Shown here: piece after piece, positions 9,759 to 18,691 of the stretch
Position numbering within the stretch: the stretch's first letter is position 1
Layout of the letters: each line of letters opens with the position of its first letter
Source of the DNA: JBKCUK01 sp046318415
Lineage (GTDB): Bacteria > Pseudomonadota > Alphaproteobacteria > Caedimonadales > Caedimonadaceae
NCBI GenBank assembly: GCA_046318415.1
Contig: JBKCUK010000009.1
Span: 127,889 to 191,888, forward strand
Direction of reading: 5' to 3'
DNA length: 64,000 nucleotides
Program-made: the position numbers and the translations under genes
The notes under the pieces: generated by a model
Database searches by the model: none
The model's input: the letters and a program-made list of their open reading frames with translations, nothing else
What the model was told of the DNA's origin: nothing

Positions 9759-9792
9759 AACGCCAGACAGCTGGATTGCACTTCGTTGGTTT

Positions 9793-11379
9793 TTAGAAGC
9801 CAAAGCGATGCATCGCCCGCCCTTTGGCCTGGGGTGAATATAATGCAAACATGCCGTGATCTTTATAGAACTCCTTTGCCACTGTCACTGAAGACGGCAG
9901 CTTTGCCAAAATACGGTTGTGCATTTCTTCAGAAAGATCTGGAGAACCCCTCATGTAGATACAATGCAAGTGATCGCCAAGTTGAATGATAATGTCGAAA
10001 ATTGTCTCTGCTTTGATTTTAGTATTTGCCACATTCAACACGTGCAACGAAGAAAGCTGGGTTATATTTGAGAAAGATTCTGGTGTTAGCTGTCTACAGT
10101 GGGAGAGATCCAGTTCTTGCAAGTGGACGCACTGGGTAAGAATGGGCAGCAAACCAGCATCGTTGATCTTGGTCATAGAGAGCTTCAAGCGCTGAAGATT
10201 ATCCATAGATCCCAAAACTTTGAAGGCATCGGCTTGAATGGTCTCAATTTTAGTCAAGTCCAACTCTCGGATTTGTCCAGCATGTTCGCCTTCTGCAAGA
10301 AGGGCCAACTCATGGGCACTCAAGGCGGTTCCGGCGACATTAAGGGCGCGAAGATGAGACAGTTTAGGAAGGGCGGAAAACGACATGCTCAAGCCCAAGC
10401 AATAGCGAAGATTCAAATGCTCTAGGGCCGCGCACCCAGCAACGATCGCCTCAAGGGCATCATCATTGACGCTGGTCTGGGAAAGGTCCAGATCTTTTAA
10501 GTTTTTCAGTTTTGCAAGGTGGGTAAACTCTTCCGGCTTTAGGGCTTTAATACCACGGATACCAAGCGCCTCTAAATTCCCAGAGTTTTGCACAAGCTTC
10601 ATGAGCGTGGCCTCAGGCAATGATGACTCGATCAAATCAACATGGGTCAGGCCCTGCCACTTTTCAAAGAAGTCATCACCATAAACGCTTGGATAATAGC
10701 GGTGCCATATGAGTTTTTTCACGTCAGTGCACGCTGATAAAATCTCACGATACAGTTCGCGACTGAGATACTTTGCATCGAATTTGAGCGTTGTGAGATG
10801 GGGTAACTCAGGCATCAATGAAGCCACACACCTCTCCAACTCGGCACAAGGTGGGCTTTTTAACACCCGCAGGTCACAGCACTTGCTTAAGAACTCACAC
10901 AATGATTGTTTTCTCTCAAAAATTTTTTTGTCGCTGATTAATGAGAGATCCAAACCTCGCAGCACAAGTGGACCAGATTCAAGAAAAAGAGAACAGTTAT
11001 CCAAAATCTGATTCATGGCACCTTGAGAGGGCTTAAGGGCACACGTTTTAGCGGATTTTTCCAGCCTCTTGATCCATGCCACAAGTGATTGAACTTGCTT
11101 CTTATTGGTCAAATCACAGGATAAAAATGAATCAGGGCGTTGCTTTGTTAGCGCTTCGATCGCCAGCGCATCATATGTTTTGGACACCAAGCGCAACTTC
11201 AGAAGTTCACCTTGGGAAATGACATTTTGATTAAGGATATGCTCATGAATTTCAACTGGCAATTCTGCGGGACGGCAGTAGGAAGAGGTTTTCACTATCA
11301 TCCCCTCTTCCACATGTGTGGCTTGCACAGAAGTACCAAGGAAAAAAAATGAGGTCAAAAGGGTGTAAAATGCTTTCAT
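9793..11379 (-). CDS. Exported F-box-like protein with leucine-rich repeats
   Basis: 528 residues from the ATG at 11379; an in-frame GTG at 11403 would add eight residues before the signal peptide and is less likely. Signal peptide: MKAFYTLLTSFFFLGTSVQA. An F-box-like helix-turn-helix follows at ~39-75 (LPVEIHEHILNQNVIS, then LRLVSKTYDAL). From ~200 to ~515 there are leucine-rich repeats of the cysteine-containing AMN1/FBXL type, for example LKNLKDLDLSQTSVNDDAL and HLQELDLSHCRQLTPESF. F-box plus LRR is the architecture of eukaryotic substrate adaptors of SCF ubiquitin ligases (Skp2-like). The neighbouring gene at 11809 is a paralogue. A role in hijacking host ubiquitination is inferred; export by Sec is supported only by the signal peptide. 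Confidence 0.87.
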   Translation of the reverse strand: MKAFYTLLTSFFFLGTSVQATHVEEGMIVKTSSYCRPAELPVEIHEHILNQNVISQGELLKLRLVSKTYDALAIEALTKQRPDSFLSCDLTNKKQVQSLVAWIKRLEKSAKTCALKPSQGAMNQILDNCSLFLESGPLVLRGLDLSLISDKKIFERKQSLCEFLSKCCDLRVLKSPPCAELERCVASLMPELPHLTTLKFDAKYLSRELYREILSACTDVKKLIWHRYYPSVYGDDFFEKWQGLTHVDLIESSLPEATLMKLVQNSGNLEALGIRGIKALKPEEFTHLAKLKNLKDLDLSQTSVNDDALEAIVAGCAALEHLNLRYCLGLSMSFSALPKLSHLRALNVAGTALSAHELALLAEGEHAGQIRELDLTKIETIQADAFKVLGSMDNLQRLKLSMTKINDAGLLPILTQCVHLQELDLSHCRQLTPESFSNITQLSSLHVLNVANTKIKAETIFDIIIQLGDHLHCIYMRGSPDLSEEMHNRILAKLPSSVTVAKEFYKDHGMFALYSPQAKGRAMHRFGF

Positions 11380-11746
11380 CACTTCTATGGGCTCCCAGTT
11401 CACAAAATTGCTCGCTCATTACACAGCAAGTGCAATTAATGATCGAGTTGAAGGTAACAGCGTGATTCGCCTGAGACCACTCAGGACAAGATAAATCGGT
11501 GATCATTTCTGACATTTAACGAAAGTGCCCCTAAAGCCTGGACTTCAGACAGACTAGGGCTTAAGCGCTTTTTAAAAAGGATTTTTGGAGATTTTGGCGA
11601 TCGTCATGTCCGGAAGAGCTGTTTTGCCTTATTGAATCAAAACATTGAAACTCAGCATTTTCAGAGATTCACTTTATCTAGGTTTAAAGAGGGTACCTTC
11701 TCGCCCAAAGTGGTAAATGGCAGGCCGCATTAAAGGACACTGAGTT
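11380..11746. other. Intergenic region between the two F-box/LRR genes
   Basis: Upstream of the gene starting at 11379 and downstream of the terminator at 11747-11783. I see no reading frame with a ribosome binding site, no RNA gene and no repeat shared with other parts of the window. It presumably carries the promoter of the 528-residue gene, but no convincing -35/-10 pair is visible. Confidence 0.5.
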
Positions 11747-11783
11747 GAAATAAAACCCGGGTCAGCATCGCGCCGCCCGGGTT
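11747..11783 (-). terminator. Terminator after the second F-box/LRR gene
   Basis: On the minus strand AACCCGGG and CCCGGGTT form eight perfect pairs around a 14-base loop and are followed by TTATTT. It lies about 26 bases after the stop at 11809, so the two paralogous LRR genes are separate transcription units. Confidence 0.78.
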
Positions 11784-11808
11784 CTCATCACCCTCTATCC
11801 AAAGGTTC

Positions 11809-13437
11809 TTAGTAATCCCAGTGATTGGGAATCTTGAGTGTGGGAGACAAGGAATAAAGACCAGAGGAATTTGTGGTGTACAAATGCCCAACAAGGCCTT
11901 TGTAAAATTTCTTATTTAACAAGTTCCAACCATCCCCTTTTGCATCGATGAATTTATCCATATGGAATCTGTGCAACTTTGGCAGAGCGGGGATCAAAAC
12001 CGCTAAGACGTTGTCATTCACACCCACACCACAGAGGTCTAGGAATGTCAGTTCACTTAACCCAGCAAGAGAGGTCAATGCGTCTGCACTCAACCCATGA
12101 CACTCAGCAAGTTCAAAATCTTCAAGGCTTTTGCAAGATGCCGCAATGGCTTTAAGCCCCAAATCATCGATCGCAGTCTGACTCAGCACCAGCTGCTTGA
12201 GATTGGGAAGTTCTGCAATTTGCACGAAATCGTCAGCCTTGATGCCAGAAATTCCTGAAAGATCGAGGTATTTCAACTTCTGCAAACCTGACAACCCAGT
12301 TAAAGGATGTTCTGAGCCTGAGGAAGCGATTGAGGCATAACCCAAGTAGAGTGTTTCCAAGTGATTTAGACCGCTGATGGCCTGAATAGCCCCACGTAGT
12401 TTTTTTGAGCCGCGAAGGTCTAAATGCTTCAGCTTCGGACATCCCAGAACGATTTGACGAAGCACCGCATCATTCACTTCAGTATCCGTCATGACCAGTT
12501 CTTCAAGCTGGCTTAACTTTGCGATGGACGCCAGAGTCTTGAGCCCACTACCTTTGGGATCTTCTGTCATGGATTCATCTAGATTCCGACCGCTCATATG
12601 CAGGACCTTTAGGTTTGCACAGCTCGAGAAGATGCTCTCCAGATCCGCGGAACGCAACTTAACGCCACGCAGATTCAGATGGGATAAGTTTTTTAATTTT
12701 GCAAGACCCCTGTAATCCTCAATAAAGGATTTGCGCCCCCCTTCAAATGCAACCTTTTCTAGCTGTGTGCATTTTTCCACAATTTCGTTAAATCGAGCCT
12801 GAGTCATGAAGTTCAGAGAAAACCGGATATAGCGCAAATTTGGAAAATCCTTCCAGAGGGGAATCATGAGTCGCGAGAATTGCTCACTCGCGCCCCTCAA
12901 TTTAACTCCTTCAAGGCCAGATATAGCCTGCATGAAGCGCTGAAAGTTTTCTGGTTTAAAATTCAGGGACTCTCGCAAATTTTGAGCATCAATTTCACGG
13001 ATTACTGATAAGTAGGGCAGCAGCGGCTCAAGCTCGAAGTCGCGACTTAAGGGAAGAAGATCATGCTCTTGAAGCTTGAGGACCCAATTCTTGTCACCAC
13101 GCGCGTGCGCCGCTTGAAGCCATTCCTTAAAAGAGATTGTACTCAGCCCAATGATAGTTTTGTTCACGCTCTCTAAGGGACGGGTTGCCGTTGAGCGCAT
13201 CAACGCCTGCCGTGATTCTTCGCAGATATCCTTGGACACACGCTGCAATTGCAACAAATCCGCCTGTGACAGAACCGATTGACTAAAAACCCGCTCCCTC
13301 ATCTCGGGCGGAAGAGACATCAGAGTCACACTCTGCTCTCCCTCACCCTCAAAAACATCTTGGGTGGAAGCCGTTGCGCAAGAGAGCATGAACGGCAGGC
13401 AAAAAGCTGACAACATACGATGAAAAGAACTTTTCAT
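11809..13437 (-). CDS. Exported F-box-like protein with leucine-rich repeats (paralogue)
   Basis: 542 residues from the ATG at 13437, with GAGGG about 11 bases upstream. Signal peptide: MKSSFHRMLSAFCLPFMLSC, cleavage probably after CATAS. The F-box-like segment at ~42-78 reads LPPEMRERVFSQSVLSQADL and then LQRVSKDICEES, close to the same region of the gene at 9793. Residues ~175-500 are FBXL-type leucine-rich repeats (LKNLSHLNLRGVKLRSADL, LKHLDLRGSKKLRG, LTFLDLCGVGVNDNVL). The two genes are tandem paralogues with clearly diverged repeats. A consensus promoter (13484-13512) and its own terminator make it an independent unit. A role as a host-directed ubiquitin-ligase adaptor is inferred from architecture only. 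Confidence 0.87.
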   Translation of the reverse strand: MKSSFHRMLSAFCLPFMLSCATASTQDVFEGEGEQSVTLMSLPPEMRERVFSQSVLSQADLLQLQRVSKDICEESRQALMRSTATRPLESVNKTIIGLSTISFKEWLQAAHARGDKNWVLKLQEHDLLPLSRDFELEPLLPYLSVIREIDAQNLRESLNFKPENFQRFMQAISGLEGVKLRGASEQFSRLMIPLWKDFPNLRYIRFSLNFMTQARFNEIVEKCTQLEKVAFEGGRKSFIEDYRGLAKLKNLSHLNLRGVKLRSADLESIFSSCANLKVLHMSGRNLDESMTEDPKGSGLKTLASIAKLSQLEELVMTDTEVNDAVLRQIVLGCPKLKHLDLRGSKKLRGAIQAISGLNHLETLYLGYASIASSGSEHPLTGLSGLQKLKYLDLSGISGIKADDFVQIAELPNLKQLVLSQTAIDDLGLKAIAASCKSLEDFELAECHGLSADALTSLAGLSELTFLDLCGVGVNDNVLAVLIPALPKLHRFHMDKFIDAKGDGWNLLNKKFYKGLVGHLYTTNSSGLYSLSPTLKIPNHWDY

Positions 13438-13483
13438 TTTTAGTAAACCCTCATCAAACATAGGATTTCATGAACACAAAGCA

Positions 13484-13512
13484 TATATAAGAACGGGAAT
13501 AGCTCTTGTCAA
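13484..13512 (-). promoter_or_regulatory. Sigma-70-type promoter of the 542-residue F-box/LRR gene
   Basis: On the minus strand TTGACA (13507-13512) and TATATA (13484-13489) are separated by exactly 17 bases, and the start codon lies about 46 bases past the -10 box. This is the best match to the vegetative promoter consensus that I found in the window, next to an accessory gene. Confidence 0.75.
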
Positions 13513-13696
13513 ATAAATTGACAGCTTTTATACAAGAAAAACAGCAGAACCCGCAATAATGTATGGAAATGGGCGAAATTAAAACGAGGCCTCAATACCT
13601 ACGAGGAGAGTGTGACCTCCCCGTTTGAAGTGAGGCCCCCAACCAAAAGGATCATGGTTTTATCGGCATCCTGAGACGCCATTGATGCTACAAGAC

Positions 13697-14797
13697 CTAA
13701 ACATTAAATCTAAAGTGGAAGACATCACCGTCTTGAACCAAGTAGTCGCGACCCTCTTGACGCATTTTACCGCCGGCTTTGGCACCCTGTTCGCCCTGGC
13801 ACGACATGTAGTCCGCATAGGAAATGGTCTCTGCACAAATGAAACCGCGCTCAAAGTCACTATGGATCACACCGGCGGCCTCAGGGGCCTTGGCCTGGCG
13901 GCGCACCGTCCAGGCGCGTGCCTCTTTGGGGCCAATGGTAAAGAAGGTCAACAGGTTCAGCAAACCATAGCCAGCCCGAATGATCTGGGCAAGGCCGGTT
14001 TCCTTCAGGCCTAAGCTTTCAAGAAACTCAGCTTTTTCTTCTTCACTCTCCAGGGCCGCAATTTCAGATTCAATGGCGGCCGAAATCACCACCGTTCCAG
14101 CACCCTCCGCTTTGGCATAAGCTGCCACAGCTTCTGTGTGGTCGTTGCCCGTTGCGGCCTCGCTTTCACTGACGTTACAGACATACAAAATGGGTTTGCT
14201 GGTAATCAGTTGCAGTTGCTTAAACAGCCCCTGTTCCTCGGGCGAGACATCCATGGCGCGGGCTGGTTTACCTTCACGCAGCAGCACCAGTGCCCGCTGC
14301 ACCAGGTCCAAAGTTGCAGCCGACTCCCGGTCTCCCCCCCTTGCTTTCTTCGCAAGGTTGGCCTCGCGGCGCTCAAGGCTTTCCAGATCCGCAAGCATCA
14401 ATTCTGTGTTGATGATTTCTGCATCTCTGACCGGATCAACGCCACCCTCCACATGGGTAATGTCTTCGCTTTCAAAACAGCGCAGCACATGCAAAATGGC
14501 GTCCACCTCACGGATGTGACCTAAGAACTGATTCCCCAGCCCCTCGCCTTTGCTGGCACCGCGCACCAATCCGGCAATGTCCACCACATCGAGGGTGGTT
14601 GGGATGATACGCTGGGATTGGGCAATCTTTGCCAGATCATAAAGGCGCGCATCGGGAATACCCACGCGGCCAACATTGGGCTCGATGGTACAAAATGGAT
14701 AGTTGGCGGCCTCAGCCGCAGCGGTAGCGGTCAGCGCATTAAACAAGGTGGATTTACCCACATTGGGAAGCCCCACAATACCGCATTGAAAACCCAT
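13697..14797 (-). CDS. ychF: Redox-regulated ATPase/GTPase YchF (Obg family)
   Basis: 366 residues, full length. The N-terminus carries the P-loop GLPNVGKST (residues ~8-16), with DVVDIAGLVRGAS as the Walker B/switch II region and LYVCNVSE-type motif later; the C-terminal TGS domain ends in VQDGDVFHFRFNV. YchF binds ribosomes and, in studied members, hydrolyses ATP in preference to GTP. AAGGAAAGAG precedes the ATG. It is the last gene of prs-rplY-pth-ychF on the minus strand, with 18 bases separating it from pth, so it is probably cotranscribed. The pth-ychF pairing is conserved across proteobacteria and supports the call. Nothing is unusual in the protein. Confidence 0.96.
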   Translation of the reverse strand: MGFQCGIVGLPNVGKSTLFNALTATAAAEAANYPFCTIEPNVGRVGIPDARLYDLAKIAQSQRIIPTTLDVVDIAGLVRGASKGEGLGNQFLGHIREVDAILHVLRCFESEDITHVEGGVDPVRDAEIINTELMLADLESLERREANLAKKARGGDRESAATLDLVQRALVLLREGKPARAMDVSPEEQGLFKQLQLITSKPILYVCNVSESEAATGNDHTEAVAAYAKAEGAGTVVISAAIESEIAALESEEEKAEFLESLGLKETGLAQIIRAGYGLLNLLTFFTIGPKEARAWTVRRQAKAPEAAGVIHSDFERGFICAETISYADYMSCQGEQGAKAGGKMRQEGRDYLVQDGDVFHFRFNV

Positions 14798-14815
14798 TTT
14801 TCTCTTTCCTTTTGC

Positions 14816-15382
14816 TTAATCGACAGCCAAAGCCACTTGCGTCATAAAGGCGTCCGCTTGACCTGCCAATAGATGGGGCAAAGCATCCACAACGCGTTGC
14901 AACAGGTCGATCAGCACCTCTTGCTCAGGCTTTTTAAAATTTCCTAAAACGTAATCACTCACCAAATCGCGATGCCCTGGATGGCCAATGCCCATACGCA
15001 CCCGCCAATAATCAGATCCTAAGCATGCATCAAGGCTTTTCAGTCCATTATGTCCGCCGTGCCCACCCCCACGCTTCACCCTGATCTTGCCCAAGGGGAG
15101 GTCAAGGTCATCGTGAAAGACGAACACATGCTCGTTTGGGATTTTATAAAACTTGGTAAATGGCGCCACCGCATGACCAGATCGATTCATGTAACTTAGC
15201 GGTTTTAACAGCATCAAGCGCCGTTGGCCAACGGATACCTCTTGCTGCAACAGCTGATCTTTTTGCTTTGGAGTTGGCGCGCCGTGGGCATACGCAATGG
15301 CATCAACGGCCATAAAGCCAACGTTATGACGGTTCAGAAGATATTGGGGGCCAGGATTCCCCAGCCCCACGAGAACTTGCAT
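14816..15382 (-). CDS. pth: Peptidyl-tRNA hydrolase
   Basis: 188 residues. It releases tRNA from peptidyl-tRNA that has dropped off the ribosome. The family signatures are present: LVGLGNPGPQYLLNRHNVGF near the N-terminus, including the catalytic-type His of the RHNVGF motif, then LLKPLSYMNRSG, FHDDLDLPLGKIRVK and GHGGHNGLKS. The ATG at 15382 has GAGGTGAGG directly upstream. It lies 33 bases after rplY and 18 before ychF in a typical proteobacterial cluster. Length and motifs are complete. Confidence 0.96.
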   Translation of the reverse strand: MQVLVGLGNPGPQYLLNRHNVGFMAVDAIAYAHGAPTPKQKDQLLQQEVSVGQRRLMLLKPLSYMNRSGHAVAPFTKFYKIPNEHVFVFHDDLDLPLGKIRVKRGGGHGGHNGLKSLDACLGSDYWRVRMGIGHPGHRDLVSDYVLGNFKKPEQEVLIDLLQRVVDALPHLLAGQADAFMTQVALAVD

Positions 15383-15415
15383 ACCTCACCTCTTGAGGAA
15401 TGAAGAAATGATCGC

Positions 15416-16027
15416 TTACGAAGCAGCCTCACCCGTTGCGCCAGCAGCTGCATCAGCAGAGCCCTTCGGCGCCAGAAGGGTGGCGATGGTGACATCGCGC
15501 TCAGGATGGGTCGGTACCACACCCTTTGGCAACTTCAGATCAGCCGTGTGGATGGTTGCACCGACTTCTAAGCCAGACAGATCAATTTCAATTTTTTCTG
15601 GGATGGCGTCCGCAGGGCAGGTCACATCCAGGGCATGGAGAACGACGTTCAAGATGCCGCCGTGCTTAATGCCGGGGCACTTGGCTTCGTTCAAGAAAAC
15701 CACAGGAACAGCCACGTGGGTCTTAGCACCCTTACCCAAACGCACGAAGTCAACGTGGATCGGACGATCGCTGACAGGGTGGAATTGCACTTCACGCACT
15801 AACGCACGCTCACGCTTGCCTTCAACTTCAATTTCAATGGCGGTGCTGTAAAAGCTGGTTTGATGCAAACCGCGCTCAATCCAACGAGGATCCAACGCAA
15901 TCGATACGTTGTCCTTCTTGTCACCATAGATAATACCGGGAATCAAGCCAGAGCGACGCAGCTCTCTTGACGCACCCCCGCCCACACGCTCACGGCGCTG
16001 CACGGATAAAACGTTGACCTCAGACAT
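15416..16027 (-). CDS. rplY: 50S ribosomal protein L25 (general stress protein CTC type)
   Basis: 203 residues from the ATG at 16027, which follows GAGGAG at good spacing; the in-frame ATG at 16042 lacks this. The protein binds 5S rRNA. The N-terminal L25 domain (RRERVGGGASRELRRSGLIP, then VSIALDPRW) is followed by the TL5/CTC beta domain (HAVPVVFLNEAKCPGI-like, DVTCPADAIPEKIEIDLSGL), and the tail is Ala-rich (SADAAAGATGEAAS). The long two-domain form is usual in alphaproteobacteria. It sits between prs and pth, in the usual order. Confidence 0.95.
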   Translation of the reverse strand: MSEVNVLSVQRRERVGGGASRELRRSGLIPGIIYGDKKDNVSIALDPRWIERGLHQTSFYSTAIEIEVEGKRERALVREVQFHPVSDRPIHVDFVRLGKGAKTHVAVPVVFLNEAKCPGIKHGGILNVVLHALDVTCPADAIPEKIEIDLSGLEVGATIHTADLKLPKGVVPTHPERDVTIATLLAPKGSADAAAGATGEAAS

Positions 16028-16107
16028 TGTGTTACTCCTCAACTCTCACCAAACACTCTTGGCACTCACATACACGGTTTGGGGGTGTTATAGCAAATAA
16101 AAATCAT

Positions 16108-17040
16108 TTAGTCGAACAAAGACGACACAGATTGTTCGCAACTTATACGCCGAATGGCCTCGGCGAGCAAGGGGGCAAGACTCAAAGAACGCACTTTTGC
16201 TGATGACTTACCCTGGAAAGGGATCTGGATACTGTCACTGACGACAAGTTCTTGCAAGGGAGAGGCCTGAATGCGCGCCATTGCACCCTCAGAGAGCACC
16301 CCATGGGTAACGTACGAGGCCACACCTGCAGCCCCAGCCTGCTGAAGGGCCTCAGCTCCTTTGCATAAAGTGCCCGCCGAATCTGCAATATCATCAATCA
16401 AAATGCACTGCCGCCCCACCACATCACCGATGATATTCATGACGTCAGCCTGTCCAGGCTGCACGCGACGTTTATCAATGATAGCCAGATCAAAGCCCAA
16501 GCGCTGCGCCACTTCCCGGGCGCGCACCACTCCCCCGACATCCGGTGAAACAATCGCCACTGGCATGGCGCCATAGCGTTTTTGAATATCCTGGGCAAAC
16601 AACATGGAAGCCGAGAGATTATCAACGGGAATATCAAAAAAACCCTGGATTTGGCCCGAGTGCAAGTCAATGGTCAAGATACGATGAACCCCAGCCACAG
16701 TCAGTAAATTGGCCACCAACTTTGCTGAAATGGGAGTCCGTGGACCATTTTTGCGATCCTGGCGCGCATAGCCAAAATAAGGCATGACGGCCGTAATGCG
16801 ACGCGCCGAGCCGCGCCGCAGCGCATCGATGGTGATCAGCAGCTCCATCAGGGTATCATTCGCAGGATAAGAAGTGGATTGCAGGACAAAGATGTCCTCT
16901 CCCCGTACATTTTCGTGAATTTCAACAAAGACTTCTTGATCCGCGAAACGTCGAATACTGGCTTCGGCCAGGGATACACCCAAAATGTGGGCAATTTTTT
17001 CCGCAAGGGGCAAATTACTGTTGCAAGCCAAAAGCTTCAT
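16108..17040 (-). CDS. prs: Ribose-phosphate pyrophosphokinase
   Basis: 310 residues from the ATG at 17040 (MKLLACNSNLPLAEKI), which matches the family N-terminus; the frame is open 15 codons further, to 17085. It makes PRPP from ribose 5-phosphate and ATP for purine, pyrimidine, His, Trp and NAD synthesis. Visible motifs: RRFADQEVFVEIHENVRGED, the ATP-binding YARQDRKNGPRTPISAK, LHSGQIQGFFDIPVDNL, and the PRPP-binding loop ILIDDIADSAGTL (family consensus DD-DTAGT; here the third acidic position and the Thr are changed to ADSAGT). It is the first gene of the prs-rplY-pth-ychF cluster. Confidence 0.95.
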   Translation of the reverse strand: MKLLACNSNLPLAEKIAHILGVSLAEASIRRFADQEVFVEIHENVRGEDIFVLQSTSYPANDTLMELLITIDALRRGSARRITAVMPYFGYARQDRKNGPRTPISAKLVANLLTVAGVHRILTIDLHSGQIQGFFDIPVDNLSASMLFAQDIQKRYGAMPVAIVSPDVGGVVRAREVAQRLGFDLAIIDKRRVQPGQADVMNIIGDVVGRQCILIDDIADSAGTLCKGAEALQQAGAAGVASYVTHGVLSEGAMARIQASPLQELVVSDSIQIPFQGKSSAKVRSLSLAPLLAEAIRRISCEQSVSSLFD

Positions 17041-17214
17041 GGCTATGTCTTTGTTATTCTGTAAGATGTTGTCGAACTTTATCATTCAAGGCCAAGTTAT
17101 GCAAATGTTCAGCTTGCGCCGGGGGTGGAACGACTTTATTCTTATCCTTGCGGGACAAATCAACCTCTTCGTTGCCTTGTGCAGGAAGGGTTTTTATATA
17201 ATAGGAACAAATTA

Positions 17215-17991
17215 ATGCCCCTTTTGAAGCATTTATCGATCGCGAGTCTCGTCCTTTCCCTTTTTGTTACAGGATGCGGGGAAGGAGAGAAAAAAGCAGA
17301 TGCTGACCAAACTCAAAAATTGGTGGCCCTCACATCGGCAGACAATCCGCCGTTTGAGCTCATTCAAACGGCCAACGGGGCCAGCGAGATTGTTGGCTTT
17401 GACATTGATTTGATGAAAGCTGTGGGCGAGGTATTAGGCGTTGAAATTGAATTTCAGGATATGGACTTTGGCTCATTAATCCCCGCGTTGCAATCGGGCC
17501 GCGGTGATTTGGCCATGTCTGCCATTAGCATGACGCCCGAGCGTGAGAAAGTCGTTCGTTTTTCCGAGACTTACTTTATTGCACGCATTGGCGTTGTCAC
17601 CGTTAAAGGCAAGGGAATTGCCCGCGATGCGGAATTTAAAAACAAGAAGGTTGGCGTGCAAATGGGCACCACCTTTGAGAGCCTCATGCGCGAAATCGTT
17701 GCAAAAGATGAGACCATCGAGCTGATCTCACTCAACAGGCTTGGTGAGTTGGTCCAGGAAATCAAGTCCGGCCGCTTGGACGCAGTGGTCATGGACGAAT
17801 TGGCAGCCAAATCTTTCGCAGACTTGAATCCCGGGCTTGAGTTTAACACACTGGAAGGGCATGATGCGCCCTATGCCATTGCTTTTCCTAAAGATTCACC
17901 CTGGGTTGACAAAGTGAATGAGGCCCTTCGCAAGTTAAAGGCAGATGGCAAAATCGACGTTTTAGTCCAGAAGTGGTTTTCCCATAACTAG
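17215..17991 (+). CDS. Polar amino-acid ABC transporter, substrate-binding lipoprotein
   Basis: 258 residues from the ATG at 17215, preceded by AGGAAC; the open frame extends 30 codons upstream without signal-peptide character. MPLLKHLSIASLVLSLFVTGC is a lipoprotein signal with Cys21 as the likely lipidated residue. The mature part is a family 3 solute-binding protein: ADNPPFELI, GFDIDLMKAVGEVLGVEIEF, LIPALQSGRGDLAMSAISMT and YAIAFPKDSPWVDKVNEALRKL are typical of polar and basic amino-acid binders. The ligand cannot be read from the sequence. It leads the operon with the permease and ATPase genes that follow. TTGCCT-N17-TATATA at 17172-17200 could be a promoter but would leave an unusually short leader. 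Confidence 0.92.
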   Translation: MPLLKHLSIASLVLSLFVTGCGEGEKKADADQTQKLVALTSADNPPFELIQTANGASEIVGFDIDLMKAVGEVLGVEIEFQDMDFGSLIPALQSGRGDLAMSAISMTPEREKVVRFSETYFIARIGVVTVKGKGIARDAEFKNKKVGVQMGTTFESLMREIVAKDETIELISLNRLGELVQEIKSGRLDAVVMDELAAKSFADLNPGLEFNTLEGHDAPYAIAFPKDSPWVDKVNEALRKLKADGKIDVLVQKWFSHN

Positions 17992-18025
17992 CAGCGCCCG
18001 AAGCGTGAAGAATTGAGCATCATCC

Positions 18026-18691
18026 ATGGTCCTACATTTTGACCGATTGATCCCTTCAATCCCCTTTATTCTGGGTGGCATTCTTGTCACCCTGAAATAC
18101 ACCCTTCTCTCCATCGGGATTGGCTTTATCTTAGGCATTTTCATTGCCCTGGCGCGGCTTTCCAAGTCACGCTGGGTCGCAGGCATTTTTGGGGGGTATA
18201 TCTCACTTTTTCGCGGCACGCCCCTTCTGGTGCAATTGTCGATTATCTACTATGCCACACCACAGCTGGTAGGCTATAAAATCACCGCCTTTGAAGCGGG
18301 TGTCTTGACGCTCAGCTTGAACTCGGGCGCTTATGTGGCCGAGATTATTCGCGCCGGCATCCAATCGGTGGATAAAGGCCAGTTTGAAGCCGCAACATCC
18401 TTAGGCCTTCCCTATTCCCTCGTGATGCGGGACATCATCCTTCCCCAAGCCATTAAGAATATTCTGCCTGCCCTGGTCAATGAGATGGTCAACTTGCTGA
18501 AAGAGTCCGCCCTCGTTTCCGTCATCGGTGAGGGTGACTTATTGCGTCGCGCCATGATGGTGGCAGGTGAAAAGTTTATCTATTTCGAGCCCCTGCTGTT
18601 TGTGGCAGGCATCTACTATATTATGGTGGTGGCCTTATCTTCCCTGGCCCGGCAGTTAGAACAAAGGTTGCGTCGCAGTGATTCGCATTGA
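18026..18691 (+). CDS. Polar amino-acid ABC transporter permease
   Basis: 221 residues, inner membrane. It has the HisM/GlnP pattern with about five membrane helices; the cytoplasmic EAA loop reads GQFEAATSLGLPYSLVMRDI and is followed by ILPQAIKNILPALVNE. The loop contacts the ATPase encoded next. FRGTPLLVQL near residue 65 is another family signature. It lies 34 bases after the binding-protein gene and overlaps the ATPase gene by 14 bases, so the three form one importer. No clear Shine-Dalgarno sequence precedes the ATG, consistent with translational coupling from upstream. Confidence 0.94.
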   Translation: MVLHFDRLIPSIPFILGGILVTLKYTLLSIGIGFILGIFIALARLSKSRWVAGIFGGYISLFRGTPLLVQLSIIYYATPQLVGYKITAFEAGVLTLSLNSGAYVAEIIRAGIQSVDKGQFEAATSLGLPYSLVMRDIILPQAIKNILPALVNEMVNLLKESALVSVIGEGDLLRRAMMVAGEKFIYFEPLLFVAGIYYIMVVALSSLARQLEQRLRRSDSH

